Shown here piece by piece: positions 1 through 8,837 of a stretch of 64,000 nt of DNA. Origin of the DNA: Chitinophagaceae bacterium (GTDB taxonomy: Bacteria; Bacteroidota; Bacteroidia; Chitinophagales; Chitinophagaceae); the NCBI GenBank assembly GCA_003168265.1, contig PMSV01000008.1, positions 124,001-188,000 of the forward strand, given 5' to 3'. The notes under the pieces are model-generated. The model was not told the DNA's origin. It did not search any database and saw only the letters and a list, made by a program, of their open reading frames with translations. Every line of letters begins with the position of its first letter. Position 1 is the stretch's first letter. The position numbers and the translations under genes are program-made.

Positions 1-852
1 GTATTCCCCATTGATGGATCCACTTGGGCTCAGTCCGAATCCGCCATACATAGGATTGGGCTGGGAACTTGAATAACCCGGGTTAACCAAAGCGTCTGTA
101 GTGAGATATCCATAGGAAGAAGTTGCAGCAGCTTCTGTTTGGAGATAGCTCTGCTTGGTGGTCACAGCAGACTCATGGATCAATAGCCTCAGTTTTACTG
201 AGTTGGCGAACTGCAACCAGTTGGTCATATTGCCTGCGAACAATACATCATCATTTCCCGGCGTAACCACGGCTGCGTTGCTCAGGTTTGCATTAATGCT
301 TGTCATGGCTGCATCCAGTCTTGCTACCAGGGTGTCATAGATCCCGCTTGCATCATCGTATTTCGGGAAGAAATTCGCGTTCGCCTGCAGGGCCTGGCTG
401 AAAGGGATATCGTTATATAAGTCAACGAGGTTGGCGTAACAAATCGCTTCCACTACATTAGCGATCGCATTATAGTTTGCATAGTTTGTCTCGCCTGCAG
501 TAGTGGTCACGATATAGTTCAGGTTGGTCAGGATTCCATAGTAATTATCCCAAAGCTCAGGGGCCGTATTACTCATGATATAATCCTGAACAGGGGAATT
601 AAAGGAATAACCAGCGGAATAGTTCCAGTATCCTAACCAAGCGGCCTGGTCTTCATAACTCGTATTCACTCCGTAACTATTGGAGGCAATTGCCAGATTG
701 GTCAGGGTTGGCGGAAGGATAAGGTTCGGAGGATTCACAACACCTGTACTCGGTGTGTTCGGGTTATTCTGAAGACTCTCTATGAAAGACTTCTTGCAAC
801 TACCCATGATCAGGACCGCCAGAAGAAAAGTTATTATATGTAATTTTTTCAT
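1..852 (-). CDS. SusD/RagB-like nutrient-binding lipoprotein (C-terminus cut by window edge)
   Basis: This is the surface lipoprotein partner of the SusC-like porin upstream. SusD proteins cap the TonB-dependent barrel and bind oligosaccharides or peptides at the cell surface. The reading frame opens at the ATG at 852 and stays open to base 1, giving 284 codons with no stop, so the C-terminus lies outside the window. The N-terminus is a lipoprotein signal with a lipobox-like MGSC at residues 16-19, followed by two lysines. The body is rich in Asn, Tyr, Ala and Thr, as in the SusD-like_2 group (for example ASNSYGVNTSYEDQAAWLGY and YANLVDLYNDIPFSQAL). It starts 41 bases after the SusC stop, so the two are surely co-transcribed. 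The substrate cannot be told from sequence. Confidence 0.88.
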   Translation of the reverse strand, partial: MKKLHIITFLLAVLIMGSCKKSFIESLQNNPNTPSTGVVNPPNLILPPTLTNLAIASNSYGVNTSYEDQAAWLGYWNYSAGYSFNSPVQDYIMSNTAPELWDNYYGILTNLNYIVTTTAGETNYANYNAIANVVEAICYANLVDLYNDIPFSQALQANANFFPKYDDASGIYDTLVARLDAAMTSINANLSNAAVVTPGNDDVLFAGNMTNWLQFANSVKLRLLIHESAVTTKQSYLQTEAAATSSYGYLTTDALVNPGYSSSQPNPMYGGFGLSPSGSINGEY

Positions 853-893
853 GTAATTCAATTTTTGATTGATTAGAATCATTGCCATGCTGC

Positions 894-3800
894 TTAGAAT
901 GTGAAGGACAGAGTTCCTGTGTACTGTCTTGTCGGTGGCAGCTCATAGAATGTATTGTTACCAAGACCGTTCGAATTATCATAGTTGAATTCAGGATCTG
1001 TAAACCTGTTCTCTTTAGGCCTGAACATCAGGAAATTGTTAACTAGTAAAGTGATTTTGGCTCCTTTGAAGAATTTCATCTGGGAAGCCACTGCTTTTGT
1101 GAAGTCATAAGTCAGACGAACAGTGCGCACCTTCCAGGCGGCGGCATTTTCAACATAGGGAGTTTGAATAGCCGTATTTGACATGAAATAGGCCCAGAAA
1201 TTGATATTTCCATCCTCTACATAGGTGCTTGTATTCGGAACCAATTTCCCGTTCTGCATTACTTCGGAGTTCGGGAAAATGAAATTCTGTCTTCCGTTGG
1301 CGGCAGTGTTTCCGGCTACACCAGTGAAGTCCAGGGATTTTTCTGCTGAATTATAGAATACATAACCCCCTCTGTAGTCTGCAATTATCTGAAGGGTGAA
1401 CTCCTTATAGGTTAGAGTCGAGGTGAGACCCAAAATGTATTTGGGAGTGGTTCGGCCAACGGCAATCAACCCCTGAGCTACACTAGGCATACCGTCAACC
1501 GGATCGACGATGACCTTGTGTGTCGCTGAATCCCTGACGAAGTCCTGCACATAAAGTTGGGGGAATACCATGCCTACAATGGCTTCATTGTTATTGCCGA
1601 TATAGGTCTGCGTTGTGGCATTTGCTCCGCTCCCATATAAATGATCAACGGTTGTGGTATTGATCGCCAGGTTGGCCTTCATATTCCAGAACCAGTCTTT
1701 TGTTTTAACCACATCGTATTTGACGTCGAATTCCCAACCTTTAGAAGTAGTCTGTGCTGCGTTAAGGCTCGCAGACTGGAAACCTGTAGAGGAAGTGAGT
1801 CCTACCGTGAACAACTGATTGTAGTTGACATCATGATAGTAATTCACATCACCTGTCAGGCGATTGTTCAGCGTACCGAATTCAAATCCTCCTTCAAACT
1901 CATTCGTAGCTTCAGGCACATTGCCGGGATTGTTGAAGTTTGTACTAAGAGACAGGGCGGACAGACCTCCATAAGGATAGGGAGAAGGGACACCGAAAGT
2001 ATTCACTGTTGAATAGGGAGACAGCGTGATTTGGCCTGTATGGCTATAAGCAGCCCTTAACTTGGCATAATTTATAAAGCTGCTGTTCTTCAATGCCGAG
2101 AAATTATCTGAAAATACCCAACTGATATCGCCTCCGTACACATTATAAGCATTGTTGCCAATAGCCAGCAAGGAGGATTCGTCCCTTCTGAAGTTACCAT
2201 GAAGGAATATGAATTCGTTGTAATCAAGGGAAAGGTCGGCGAAATATCCGATCAGCCTTGCATCAGAAACTCCCTGGGCATTTCCACTGCCGGCCGGATT
2301 GGTGGAAGTAATCGGATTGCCGGTTCCTACCAGGCCGAATTTGTTTGAAATATTGAATATTCCGGGCGCAAGTAATCCGCTTGTTTGACCCTGGGGGCCC
2401 GAACCATTGATATCATCGCCAACAGCATTACCAACAGATTGGATCTGGGTATTGGAATACCTGTCCCATATCGTATTACCCAATATCAGGGTAGAACCAA
2501 TATTGCCGAATTTTTTCGTAAAAGTCAATAAGACATCCTGCTGGATACGACGCTGGAGATAGGTCTTGTTTTCGACTGCGCCGGCTATATTGCCATTTAA
2601 AGGAGTACCGTAAATCGGGGGGCCATAGTTTGCTTCAGCAAAGGAGGTGAAAGTAGCCTGATTCCTGTAAGCATCCAATACATTATTAGCTAGCAGGGCG
2701 CTTAGCCTATATGTGGCTGAAAACCATTCCACGGGTTTGAGGTTCAATGCCAATGCACCCTGGAGGTTATCATAGTGGTTAATTATGCGGGAATTGTCAA
2801 CCTGCCACCAGGGATTAATATAATAGGCATTGGGATAGTTATTAAGGTTGCCGAAAGAATTCGGGTTCTGCCAATCTTTTAACTGGGAGATAGGGAAATT
2901 CGCCTGGGTATTCAAAAGGGTCCAGTAAATGGGCCAACTGGCTGTTATATCATTTCCCACCACGTTGGTGTATTTATAACTGTAAGTCATGTTATAGTCA
3001 TAGGAGAAGACACCATAGGTTCTTCTGCCGCCGATCGTAACACTGGCCCTGTTGGCCACATCTTTGGGAGTAATCCCGTTAACATCTACGAATTGAAGGC
3101 CGACAAAATTTGAATTCTTTACATCGCCGTTTGATAAAGAAACATCTGTTTGGGAAGTTACCCCTGTTGTAAAGAATTGGTTCAATACGGATTTGCTCTG
3201 CGGTTCAAACGGCACTTTCAGAACCTGGCCCGCTGCATTTGGAATTCCAACAAATGCATCGGCGGGATTGCCATTGAATGGCTCCCCATAGGACTGATTT
3301 TCGAAAGGGACGTATAATGTTTGGTCTGTGTAGGGGTTCAGAGCATAAAATTGATAAGGAGTGCCGGTTAGATAGAGTCCTGCTTCCCCACCATAACCAG
3401 AATAGGTGTTTTGGAGATTAGGCACATAGGAGAGATGTTCTGCCGTCACTGTTTGCTGCAAGTTGATGGTTGACTTGCCGTTCTTGCTACCTTTCTTGGT
3501 GGTGATGATGATCACCCCGTTGGTAGCTTCAGAACCGTAGAGGGCCGCAGCACTGGCGCTCTTTAATACGGACATGTTTTCAACATCTTCCGGATTGATG
3601 GTGGCGATATAATCGCTTTGGACTTCCATTCCATCCACGATATATAAAGGCTGGTTGCTGGAAGAAATATGTCTTTCACCACGGAGAAGAACCACAATCG
3701 AGGGGTCAACCCCATTATTGGTAATACTGATTTGCGCGCCCGATACCTGGCCGATCAAACCCGTTTCCAGGTTGACGGGTTTGGTTTCGTTGAGTACGTC

Positions 3801-4178
3801 CGCGCTGATCGTCGCGGCACTATAACCCAGGGCCTTGGCCTCCTTGCGGATACCCTGAGAGGTGACCACCACTTCTGTCAGGTTACTGACCTGACGACTC
3901 ACTGTTACAGTAAAACCTGTCTGGCTGTTAATGGGATAATCTTTTTCAGAGATCCCTGTTCCGGAGATCACAAGGGTAGCTGTCGGACTAGCTTTGATGG
4001 AAAAGTTTCCATCCGCATCAGCGCTGGTACCACCCTTAACACCCTTAACCCTGATGGTAGCAAAAGGAACCGGTTGGCCGGCACCATCAACAACACGCCC
4101 TGTGATTAACTTGGACTGTGCAAATGAAGTTGTAGTGGAAACAACTGCTACTAGTAGCAGTAATAGAAGTTTTCTCAT
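894..4178 (-). CDS. SusC/RagA family TonB-linked outer-membrane protein
   Basis: TonB-dependent outer-membrane transporter of 1094 residues, the usual size for SusC. In order: a signal peptide ending SFAQ at residue 21; a carboxypeptidase-regulatory-like beta-sandwich at about 24-98; the SusC hinge around EVVVTSQG (102-109); a plug domain at about 115-235, including YIVDGMEV and the stretch ending NGVIIITTKKG; then the 22-strand barrel to a terminal aromatic residue (TLSFTF). It is the first gene of a SusC-SusD pair. Import would be energised by TonB/ExbBD encoded elsewhere. No glycoside hydrolase, peptidase, ECF sigma factor or anti-sigma gene is adjacent, so the substrate class stays open. 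The upstream region (4179-4415) carries two inverted repeats, listed separately. Confidence 0.95.
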   Translation of the reverse strand: MRKLLLLLLVAVVSTTTSFAQSKLITGRVVDGAGQPVPFATIRVKGVKGGTSADADGNFSIKASPTATLVISGTGISEKDYPINSQTGFTVTVSRQVSNLTEVVVTSQGIRKEAKALGYSAATISADVLNETKPVNLETGLIGQVSGAQISITNNGVDPSIVVLLRGERHISSSNQPLYIVDGMEVQSDYIATINPEDVENMSVLKSASAAALYGSEATNGVIIITTKKGSKNGKSTINLQQTVTAEHLSYVPNLQNTYSGYGGEAGLYLTGTPYQFYALNPYTDQTLYVPFENQSYGEPFNGNPADAFVGIPNAAGQVLKVPFEPQSKSVLNQFFTTGVTSQTDVSLSNGDVKNSNFVGLQFVDVNGITPKDVANRASVTIGGRRTYGVFSYDYNMTYSYKYTNVVGNDITASWPIYWTLLNTQANFPISQLKDWQNPNSFGNLNNYPNAYYINPWWQVDNSRIINHYDNLQGALALNLKPVEWFSATYRLSALLANNVLDAYRNQATFTSFAEANYGPPIYGTPLNGNIAGAVENKTYLQRRIQQDVLLTFTKKFGNIGSTLILGNTIWDRYSNTQIQSVGNAVGDDINGSGPQGQTSGLLAPGIFNISNKFGLVGTGNPITSTNPAGSGNAQGVSDARLIGYFADLSLDYNEFIFLHGNFRRDESSLLAIGNNAYNVYGGDISWVFSDNFSALKNSSFINYAKLRAAYSHTGQITLSPYSTVNTFGVPSPYPYGGLSALSLSTNFNNPGNVPEATNEFEGGFEFGTLNNRLTGDVNYYHDVNYNQLFTVGLTSSTGFQSASLNAAQTTSKGWEFDVKYDVVKTKDWFWNMKANLAINTTTVDHLYGSGANATTQTYIGNNNEAIVGMVFPQLYVQDFVRDSATHKVIVDPVDGMPSVAQGLIAVGRTTPKYILGLTSTLTYKEFTLQIIADYRGGYVFYNSAEKSLDFTGVAGNTAANGRQNFIFPNSEVMQNGKLVPNTSTYVEDGNINFWAYFMSNTAIQTPYVENAAAWKVRTVRLTYDFTKAVASQMKFFKGAKITLLVNNFLMFRPKENRFTDPEFNYDNSNGLGNNTFYELPPTRQYTGTLSFTF

Positions 4179-4258
4179 GTGCGTTAGTATTTAGTAATAA
4201 AAATCAAAAACTCTTAAAAACTTATTAGCCTTGGTCTATATGCTTTTTAGGAAAACAG

Positions 4259-4286
4259 TATTGCCCTTAAGAATCATAAGGCAATA
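4259..4286 (-). promoter_or_regulatory. Inverted repeat in the SusC upstream region
   Basis: The arms TATTGCCCTTA and TAAGGCAATA can form a 10-bp stem with one bulged base around a 7-base loop. It lies about 75 bases before the susC-like ATG, probably inside its 5' leader. Read on the minus strand it is followed by CTGTTTTC, so it could act as an attenuator-like hairpin or simply stabilise the leader. The function is inferred only. Confidence 0.35.
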
Positions 4287-4325
4287 ATGAGCCTAAAATC
4301 GCTGCCGAAAATAAGGCCTGAAAGT

Positions 4326-4350
4326 GTTAACGAAATGTTAATTCGTTAAC
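4326..4350. promoter_or_regulatory. 25-bp perfect palindrome, candidate operator between SusC and TraB/GumN genes
   Basis: GTTAACGAA and TTCGTTAAC form a perfect 9-bp inverted repeat around a 7-base spacer that itself contains TTAA. A further related CGTTAGC lies just to the right. The spacing is that of a dimeric repressor or activator site. It sits between two divergent genes and about 150 bases upstream of the SusC start. No regulator gene is adjacent. Confidence 0.4.
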
Positions 4351-4415
4351 AAATCGTTAGCATTCTTGGTTGCTGAGAATGTATCTCGAATATAAAAAAT
4401 GTGTAAAGTTGTATT

Positions 4416-5309
4416 ATGAAAAGAGTTTGGCTACTAACATCAGCTTTATTTTTTTGTAGCTTTGTTTTTTCTCAAATTATTGATAACCAGCACGCTAATA
4501 CCCTACTTTGGCGAATTTCAGGGCATGGCCTGAAAAAACCCTCCTATATATTTGGAACCATGCATATTCTTTGCGCCGAAGACGCTTTTTTGAGCAAATC
4601 CTTTAAAAAAGATCTGGACAGTGTGGATCAGGTTTTTTTTGAAATTGATATGGGGGATATGTCAGCAATGATGGGAGCTTTCAGGTTTATGACAATGAAG
4701 GACAATATGAAATTGTCCAATCTTTTAGACTCTGTTGATTACCAAAAGGTTAAGGAATATTTTAATAAACATGGCTCAATAGTTCCCTTCAGTATACTTG
4801 AGAAATTTAAACCAATGCTTTTAAGCGGATTGATGGAAGATCAGGAGATGCCATGTTCGACCACTGATGGCATGGAATGGGTCATTCTAAAAGAAGCAAA
4901 GGGAAAAGGGAAGACCACCGGTGGTTTGGAAACAGCAGAATTTCAGGCTTCGCTATTTGACAGTATCCCTTATAAAGACCAGGCGGAGGAACTTATAAAA
5001 GAAATTGACAGCAGTGCTTACTATCGGCGACAATCGGATACGCTTGTCAAAGCCTATCGGGACCAGGATCTTGAAAAAATTGAAAAACTGACTATTGAAG
5101 AAAACGGACAGGATGCGCATTTCCTTGAATTATTGCTTTACAGAAGAAACCAAAAATGGGTGAACTCACTGCAAATTCTTATGGAAAAGCAATCCCTAAT
5201 GATCGCTGTAGGGGCCGGGCATCTGCCTGGAGAAAATGGTCTGCTGAATTTGCTGAGAAAAATAGGTTATATCGTATCGCCAGTCTTTGATTCGGGAAAC
5301 ATCTTGTAA
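4416..5309 (+). CDS. TraB/GumN family protein
   Basis: A 297-residue exported protein. It has a signal peptide (about residues 1-20, ending VFSQ), then the family's first conserved block SYIFGTMHIL (43-52), an acidic FFEIDMG block (74-80), and near the C-terminus GAGHLPGENGLL followed by LLRKIGYIV. These His-containing blocks match the TraB/GumN fold (PF01963), which resembles haem-binding and Tiki-type protease-like proteins. The cellular role in Bacteroidota is not established. It is transcribed divergently from the SusC gene and convergently to ndk. No strong intrinsic terminator was seen in the 34 bases after its stop. Family assignment is firm, function is not. Confidence 0.85.
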   Translation: MKRVWLLTSALFFCSFVFSQIIDNQHANTLLWRISGHGLKKPSYIFGTMHILCAEDAFLSKSFKKDLDSVDQVFFEIDMGDMSAMMGAFRFMTMKDNMKLSNLLDSVDYQKVKEYFNKHGSIVPFSILEKFKPMLLSGLMEDQEMPCSTTDGMEWVILKEAKGKGKTTGGLETAEFQASLFDSIPYKDQAEELIKEIDSSAYYRRQSDTLVKAYRDQDLEKIEKLTIEENGQDAHFLELLLYRRNQKWVNSLQILMEKQSLMIAVGAGHLPGENGLLNLLRKIGYIVSPVFDSGNIL

Positions 5310-5343
5310 AAAGGCCGGGGTTCTATCTCCGTCCCCTGATCAA

Positions 5344-5760
5344 TTAATAAGTTTCTAATTGGCTGAAAAAGAATTTACTTTCAATATCTGCATTTTCATC
5401 GCTGTCGCTTCCATGAATGGAATTTTCGCCTACCGAAGTAGCAAACAATTTCCTTATCGTGCCGGGATCCGCCTTGGCAGGATCGGTAGCACCGATCAAT
5501 TGGCGAAATTCAGCAACCGCGTTGTTTTTTTCCAGGACTGCAGCTACGATCGGACCACTGCTCATGAACTCAACCAATTCACCATAAAATGGCCTTTGCT
5601 TGTGCACGGCATAAAATTCCCCTGCTTTTTCTGTAGAAAGCTTTGTCATTTTCATGGCCCGGATGCGAAATCCCGCTTTAACGATCAAATCCAGAATGGA
5701 ACCTGTATGACCTTTTCCAAAAGCGTCAGGTTTGATCATCGTAAAAGTCTTATTGCTCAT
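5344..5760 (-). CDS. ndk: Nucleoside diphosphate kinase
   Basis: Transfers the gamma phosphate of ATP to other (d)NDPs through a phosphohistidine, balancing cytoplasmic NTP pools. It is 138 residues, the normal bacterial length. It starts with TFTMIKPDA (residues 5-13) and carries the signature NSIHGSD, with the catalytic His at 116. The C-terminal region ESKFFF is also typical. It is a single gene, divergent from the NrnA-type phosphoesterase; about 137 bases separate the two starts. Confidence 0.97.
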   Translation of the reverse strand: MSNKTFTMIKPDAFGKGHTGSILDLIVKAGFRIRAMKMTKLSTEKAGEFYAVHKQRPFYGELVEFMSSGPIVAAVLEKNNAVAEFRQLIGATDPAKADPGTIRKLFATSVGENSIHGSDSDENADIESKFFFSQLETY

Positions 5761-5853
5761 TGATAAATTTTGGCGGCGAAGTTAGACAATTGCATGAAAT
5801 AGTGAAAGGCTGCGATCAATCTAATTTCGAACAGACCGAACACCCAACTTGTT

Positions 5854-5884
5854 TTTGGCAATTGGCCATTATTATGCACCTTTG
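5854..5884 (+). promoter_or_regulatory. Bacteroidota-type promoter for nrnA
   Basis: TTTG at 5854-5857, a 19-base spacer, then CACCTTTG at 5877-5884, against the consensus TTTG-N19-TAnnTTTG. The expected transcription start is about 6 bases downstream, leaving a very short leader before the ATG at 5898. This site shows that the in-frame upstream ATG at 5760 is not used. Confidence 0.6.
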
Positions 5885-5897
5885 CAGCCATTTTAAA

Positions 5898-6905
5898 ATG
5901 AAAAAACTAGGCGAAATACGTTCTTTATTTGATAGGTCCTTGCGTGTCGTGATTACCATGCATCAGAAACCGGACGCAGACGCCATGGGCTCCTCCCTTG
6001 GTCTTTCATTATTCCTGAAAAACTTTAATCATTCTGTGACCGTCATTTCCCCGACCAATTGGGCGGATTGGCTGAAATGGATGCCGGGTTGCCAGGATGT
6101 CATTGATTTTGAATACAACACTGAAAAAGCAATAGCGGCGCTAAATGAAGCAGAAATGGTGTTTTGCCTTGATTACAATACTTTCTCCAGAACAAGGAAA
6201 ATGGAAGATAGGCTCAAGGCCCTTACCTGCACACGCATATTGATAGATCACCATCGCGAACCGGCCGTGAATTATTTCGAATATGGTTGCAGTAATAGTT
6301 TCAAAAGCTCAACCTGCGAAATGGTTTATGATTTCATCCGTGATTCTGATTTCAGTGAAATGATCGACAGGCCGATTGCAGAATGTCTTTATGCCGGCGT
6401 AATGTCGGACACCGGTTCATTCCGGTTTAATTCTGCCACTTCGGAAGTTCACAAGATGGTGGCTTTTTTAAAAACCACAGGGTTTAACCATAGCCTGGTC
6501 CACGAATGGCTTTTTGATAATTTCCTGGAAAATCGCCTGCGGTTTATGGGCCATGTTTTCACCAACCGGCTTGAAGTATACTACGAAAGCAATACAGCCC
6601 TGATTGCCGTTCCCTGGAGAGATTTAGTGAAATACGATATCAAGACGGGTGATACCGAAGGGCTCGTGAACTATCCCTTATCCATCCGCGGAATCAAATT
6701 GGCAGCCCTGATCATCGACCGCGATGAGGAAATCAGGTGTTCTTTTCGAAGTAAGGGAGATTTTGATGTCAATCGCTTCGCCAGAATACATTTTGAAGGC
6801 GGAGGACATTTTAATGCAGCCGGAGGTAGAAGCAAATCCACTCTTGAACAAACGGTTCAGCAATTCATCACAGCAATGAAAGAAAATCAGTCACTATTAC
6901 AATAA
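5898..6905 (+). CDS. nrnA: DHH/DHHA1 phosphoesterase, NrnA type (nanoRNase / pAp phosphatase)
   Basis: A cytoplasmic Mn-dependent phosphoesterase of 335 residues, expected to degrade 2-5 nt RNAs and dephosphorylate pAp. The DHH domain shows motif I HQKPDADAMG (22-31), motif II FCLDYN (89-94), motif III DHH (117-119) and motif IV SDTGSFRF (170-177). The DHHA1 domain ends in the glycine-rich GGGHFNAAGGR that binds substrate. The frame is open from an ATG at 5760, but that ATG overlaps ndk and lies upstream of a good promoter, so the start at 5898 is preferred. The FKBP lipoprotein gene follows 7 bases later and is probably co-transcribed. Confidence 0.88.
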   Translation: MKKLGEIRSLFDRSLRVVITMHQKPDADAMGSSLGLSLFLKNFNHSVTVISPTNWADWLKWMPGCQDVIDFEYNTEKAIAALNEAEMVFCLDYNTFSRTRKMEDRLKALTCTRILIDHHREPAVNYFEYGCSNSFKSSTCEMVYDFIRDSDFSEMIDRPIAECLYAGVMSDTGSFRFNSATSEVHKMVAFLKTTGFNHSLVHEWLFDNFLENRLRFMGHVFTNRLEVYYESNTALIAVPWRDLVKYDIKTGDTEGLVNYPLSIRGIKLAALIIDRDEEIRCSFRSKGDFDVNRFARIHFEGGGHFNAAGGRSKSTLEQTVQQFITAMKENQSLLQ

Positions 6906-6912
6906 TTATAAA

Positions 6913-7866
6913 ATGAAAAAACTTTCATCGTATTTATTCATCCCCCTGATAATGGTTCTTGTCGCTTCCTGTTCGCAAGGGTATCATAAAACCAAGAGCG
7001 GTTTGTTATATAAGATCATTTCAGATGGCAAAGGGCAGGCTGTAAAAAAAGGGGACTTTCTCAAATTTGATTTCGTTCAAAAAGTGCATGACTCAGTGCT
7101 TCGGACAACCTATGGAAGTGTGCCGGCATATTCTGTCGTCGACAGTGTCAAACCAACATATGATCCGACGGAAATCTTTATCAATCTTCATAAGGGAGAC
7201 AGTGCAGTGGTTGTGATCATGGTAGATACCCTGGTTAGAAAATTCGGCGGCCAACTTCCTCCTTTTCTAAAGAAACATGATAAGATATTCCTTTCCTTAA
7301 AGGTCAGCGATGTATTCACAAGCAAAGATGCAGTGGACAAGGATCGTGAGGCTGAAAGGCAGAAGGAAGTCGCCAAAGATGATAAGGCCGTTTCGGATTT
7401 TCTTGCAACAAATAAGATCAATGCATCTAAGACTGCAAAAGGAACCTATGTAGTCGTGCAGAATCAAGGCGATGGCCCTGCTGCAGACAGTGGCAAACAG
7501 GTTTGTCTTTTTTATACTGGCAAGTCCATGTTTACAGGAAAAGTATTTGAATCAAATATAACCGGTCCCCGTAAAGACACATTGAAATTCGTAGTTGGAA
7601 GAAAAGGCATGATCCCCGGAATGGATGATGGCATCCGTTTATTTAAGAAGGGAGGAAAAGGGATCCTGTATATTCCCGGTGTGCTGGCCTACGATGCACA
7701 AAATGGGCCTACAGGAAAACCATATGAAGACCTGATTTTCGAAATAAATGTCGTGGATGTAACGGAGGCCCCCAAGGAAGTGGCCCGCAATCCTGCACAA
7801 ACGCTTTCACCACAGCAATTGCAGGCGCTTAAGGACCGGATGCAGAAGAACCCGAATGGCAAATGA
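6913..7866 (+). CDS. FKBP-type peptidyl-prolyl isomerase, lipoprotein
   Basis: A 317-residue lipoprotein with a lipobox LVASC (Cys20), so it is anchored in the outer or inner membrane facing the periplasm. Two FKBP-like regions are visible: a diverged one at about residues 24-130 and a canonical one at about 170-280 (VCLFYTGKS, GRKGMIPGMDDGI, GGKGILYIPG, LIFEINVVDV). They are separated by a charged, probably helical linker. It likely helps fold or chaperone exported proteins. The C-terminal tail is Gln/Pro/Lys-rich. Only the second domain looks able to bind proline substrates; the first may be a dimerisation or chaperone module. A terminator follows at once. Confidence 0.9.
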   Translation: MKKLSSYLFIPLIMVLVASCSQGYHKTKSGLLYKIISDGKGQAVKKGDFLKFDFVQKVHDSVLRTTYGSVPAYSVVDSVKPTYDPTEIFINLHKGDSAVVVIMVDTLVRKFGGQLPPFLKKHDKIFLSLKVSDVFTSKDAVDKDREAERQKEVAKDDKAVSDFLATNKINASKTAKGTYVVVQNQGDGPAADSGKQVCLFYTGKSMFTGKVFESNITGPRKDTLKFVVGRKGMIPGMDDGIRLFKKGGKGILYIPGVLAYDAQNGPTGKPYEDLIFEINVVDVTEAPKEVARNPAQTLSPQQLQALKDRMQKNPNGK

Positions 7867-7869
7867 TTC

Positions 7870-7893
7870 AAAAGCGGCTCCGGCCGCTTTTTT
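7870..7893. terminator. Bidirectional intrinsic terminator
   Basis: A 9-bp stem AAAAGCGGC / GCCGCTTTT with a TCCG loop, followed by T6 on the plus strand and T4 on the minus strand. It ends the nrnA-FKBP unit and also the convergent transporter unit. Confidence 0.8.
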
Positions 7894-8821
7894 ATGTTCT
7901 TACGGTAATTTTCTTTCTTGTACTGATATTGGCGATGATCAATCCGGTGATCACCAACAACGCGCTTACGATATGTAGCGCCGTGATTTTTTCACCCAGG
8001 AACCAGACAGCTTCTGCTGCACTAAACAAGGGAATCAGGTTGCCGAATAAAGCTGTAGTGGCGGTACCCAGTTTTGCAATGGCCCGGTTCCAAAAAATAT
8101 AGCTCAATACGGAGTTGCCCAGACCCAGATAGACAATGACACAGATCAGGTTCCAACTCCAGGAAATTGGCGGTTGCTCTCTCCATTCTATAAGAAAGAA
8201 AGGGAAAAGCAGGAGGGAGCCTGCCACGAATAAAACTGTAAGAAAGACAATGGGATTCAGATCCCGGGGTTTTCTGCGAACAAGCACATTGTAGATAGCA
8301 AAGAAGAATGCGCCTAGCAAAATCCACATGTCTCCCAGTTCAAAATGCAGTTGTAATACCCTTCTGAAATCCCCCTGCCCCAACAATAAAAAAATACCGG
8401 AAATGCATAATATGATGCCTATCGCCCTGATTATGTTCACCGATTCTTTCAGAAATATCCTTGCCAGTATAACCGCCATAATGGGGGAGGAGGTGGTGCC
8501 TATTAGGGCAATCTTAATGGCAGGGGTGTATTTGCCGGATATATAGATGCAGGTATTGAATAGACTAATGCCCGTTAATGCCGCCCAGAAAAGATAGGCC
8601 GCATTCTTCCTGATGATCTTTCTTTGAGCAACCACCTGTTTAAGTCCGAAAGGAAGCATGATCAGGCTCGCCAGGGACCATCTGAAAAAAGCAAGACTTA
8701 CCGGACCGATCTTGTCATGAACAGCCCTTGCGATCACAAAATTGCCCGACCATATCAAAGTGGCAAGAACGGCAAGGCCCACGGATGCATATGGGATTAT
8801 TTCTTTTTTAGAGTGATTCAT
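7892..8821 (-). CDS. EamA/DMT-family transporter
   Basis: An inner-membrane protein of 309 residues with about ten hydrophobic helices in two EamA repeats. This is the drug/metabolite transporter superfamily, whose members export metabolites or amino acids. The start MNHSKKEIIPYAS at 8821 places a short basic cytoplasmic end before helix 1. A longer in-frame start at 8860 would overlap the upstream radical SAM gene and is less likely. Helix 1 contains the usual WSGNFVIAR motif. It is the last gene of a three-gene minus-strand unit. The substrate is unknown. Confidence 0.88.
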   Translation of the reverse strand: MNHSKKEIIPYASVGLAVLATLIWSGNFVIARAVHDKIGPVSLAFFRWSLASLIMLPFGLKQVVAQRKIIRKNAAYLFWAALTGISLFNTCIYISGKYTPAIKIALIGTTSSPIMAVILARIFLKESVNIIRAIGIILCISGIFLLLGQGDFRRVLQLHFELGDMWILLGAFFFAIYNVLVRRKPRDLNPIVFLTVLFVAGSLLLFPFFLIEWREQPPISWSWNLICVIVYLGLGNSVLSYIFWNRAIAKLGTATTALFGNLIPLFSAAEAVWFLGEKITALHIVSALLVITGLIIANISTRKKITVRT

Positions 8822-8837
8822 ATATCGGTAGCAAGTC

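Noticed and set aside
5760-5897. N-terminal extension of the NrnA-type protein
   Set aside because: It overlaps ndk, lies upstream of a good promoter, and adds 46 residues absent from the family.
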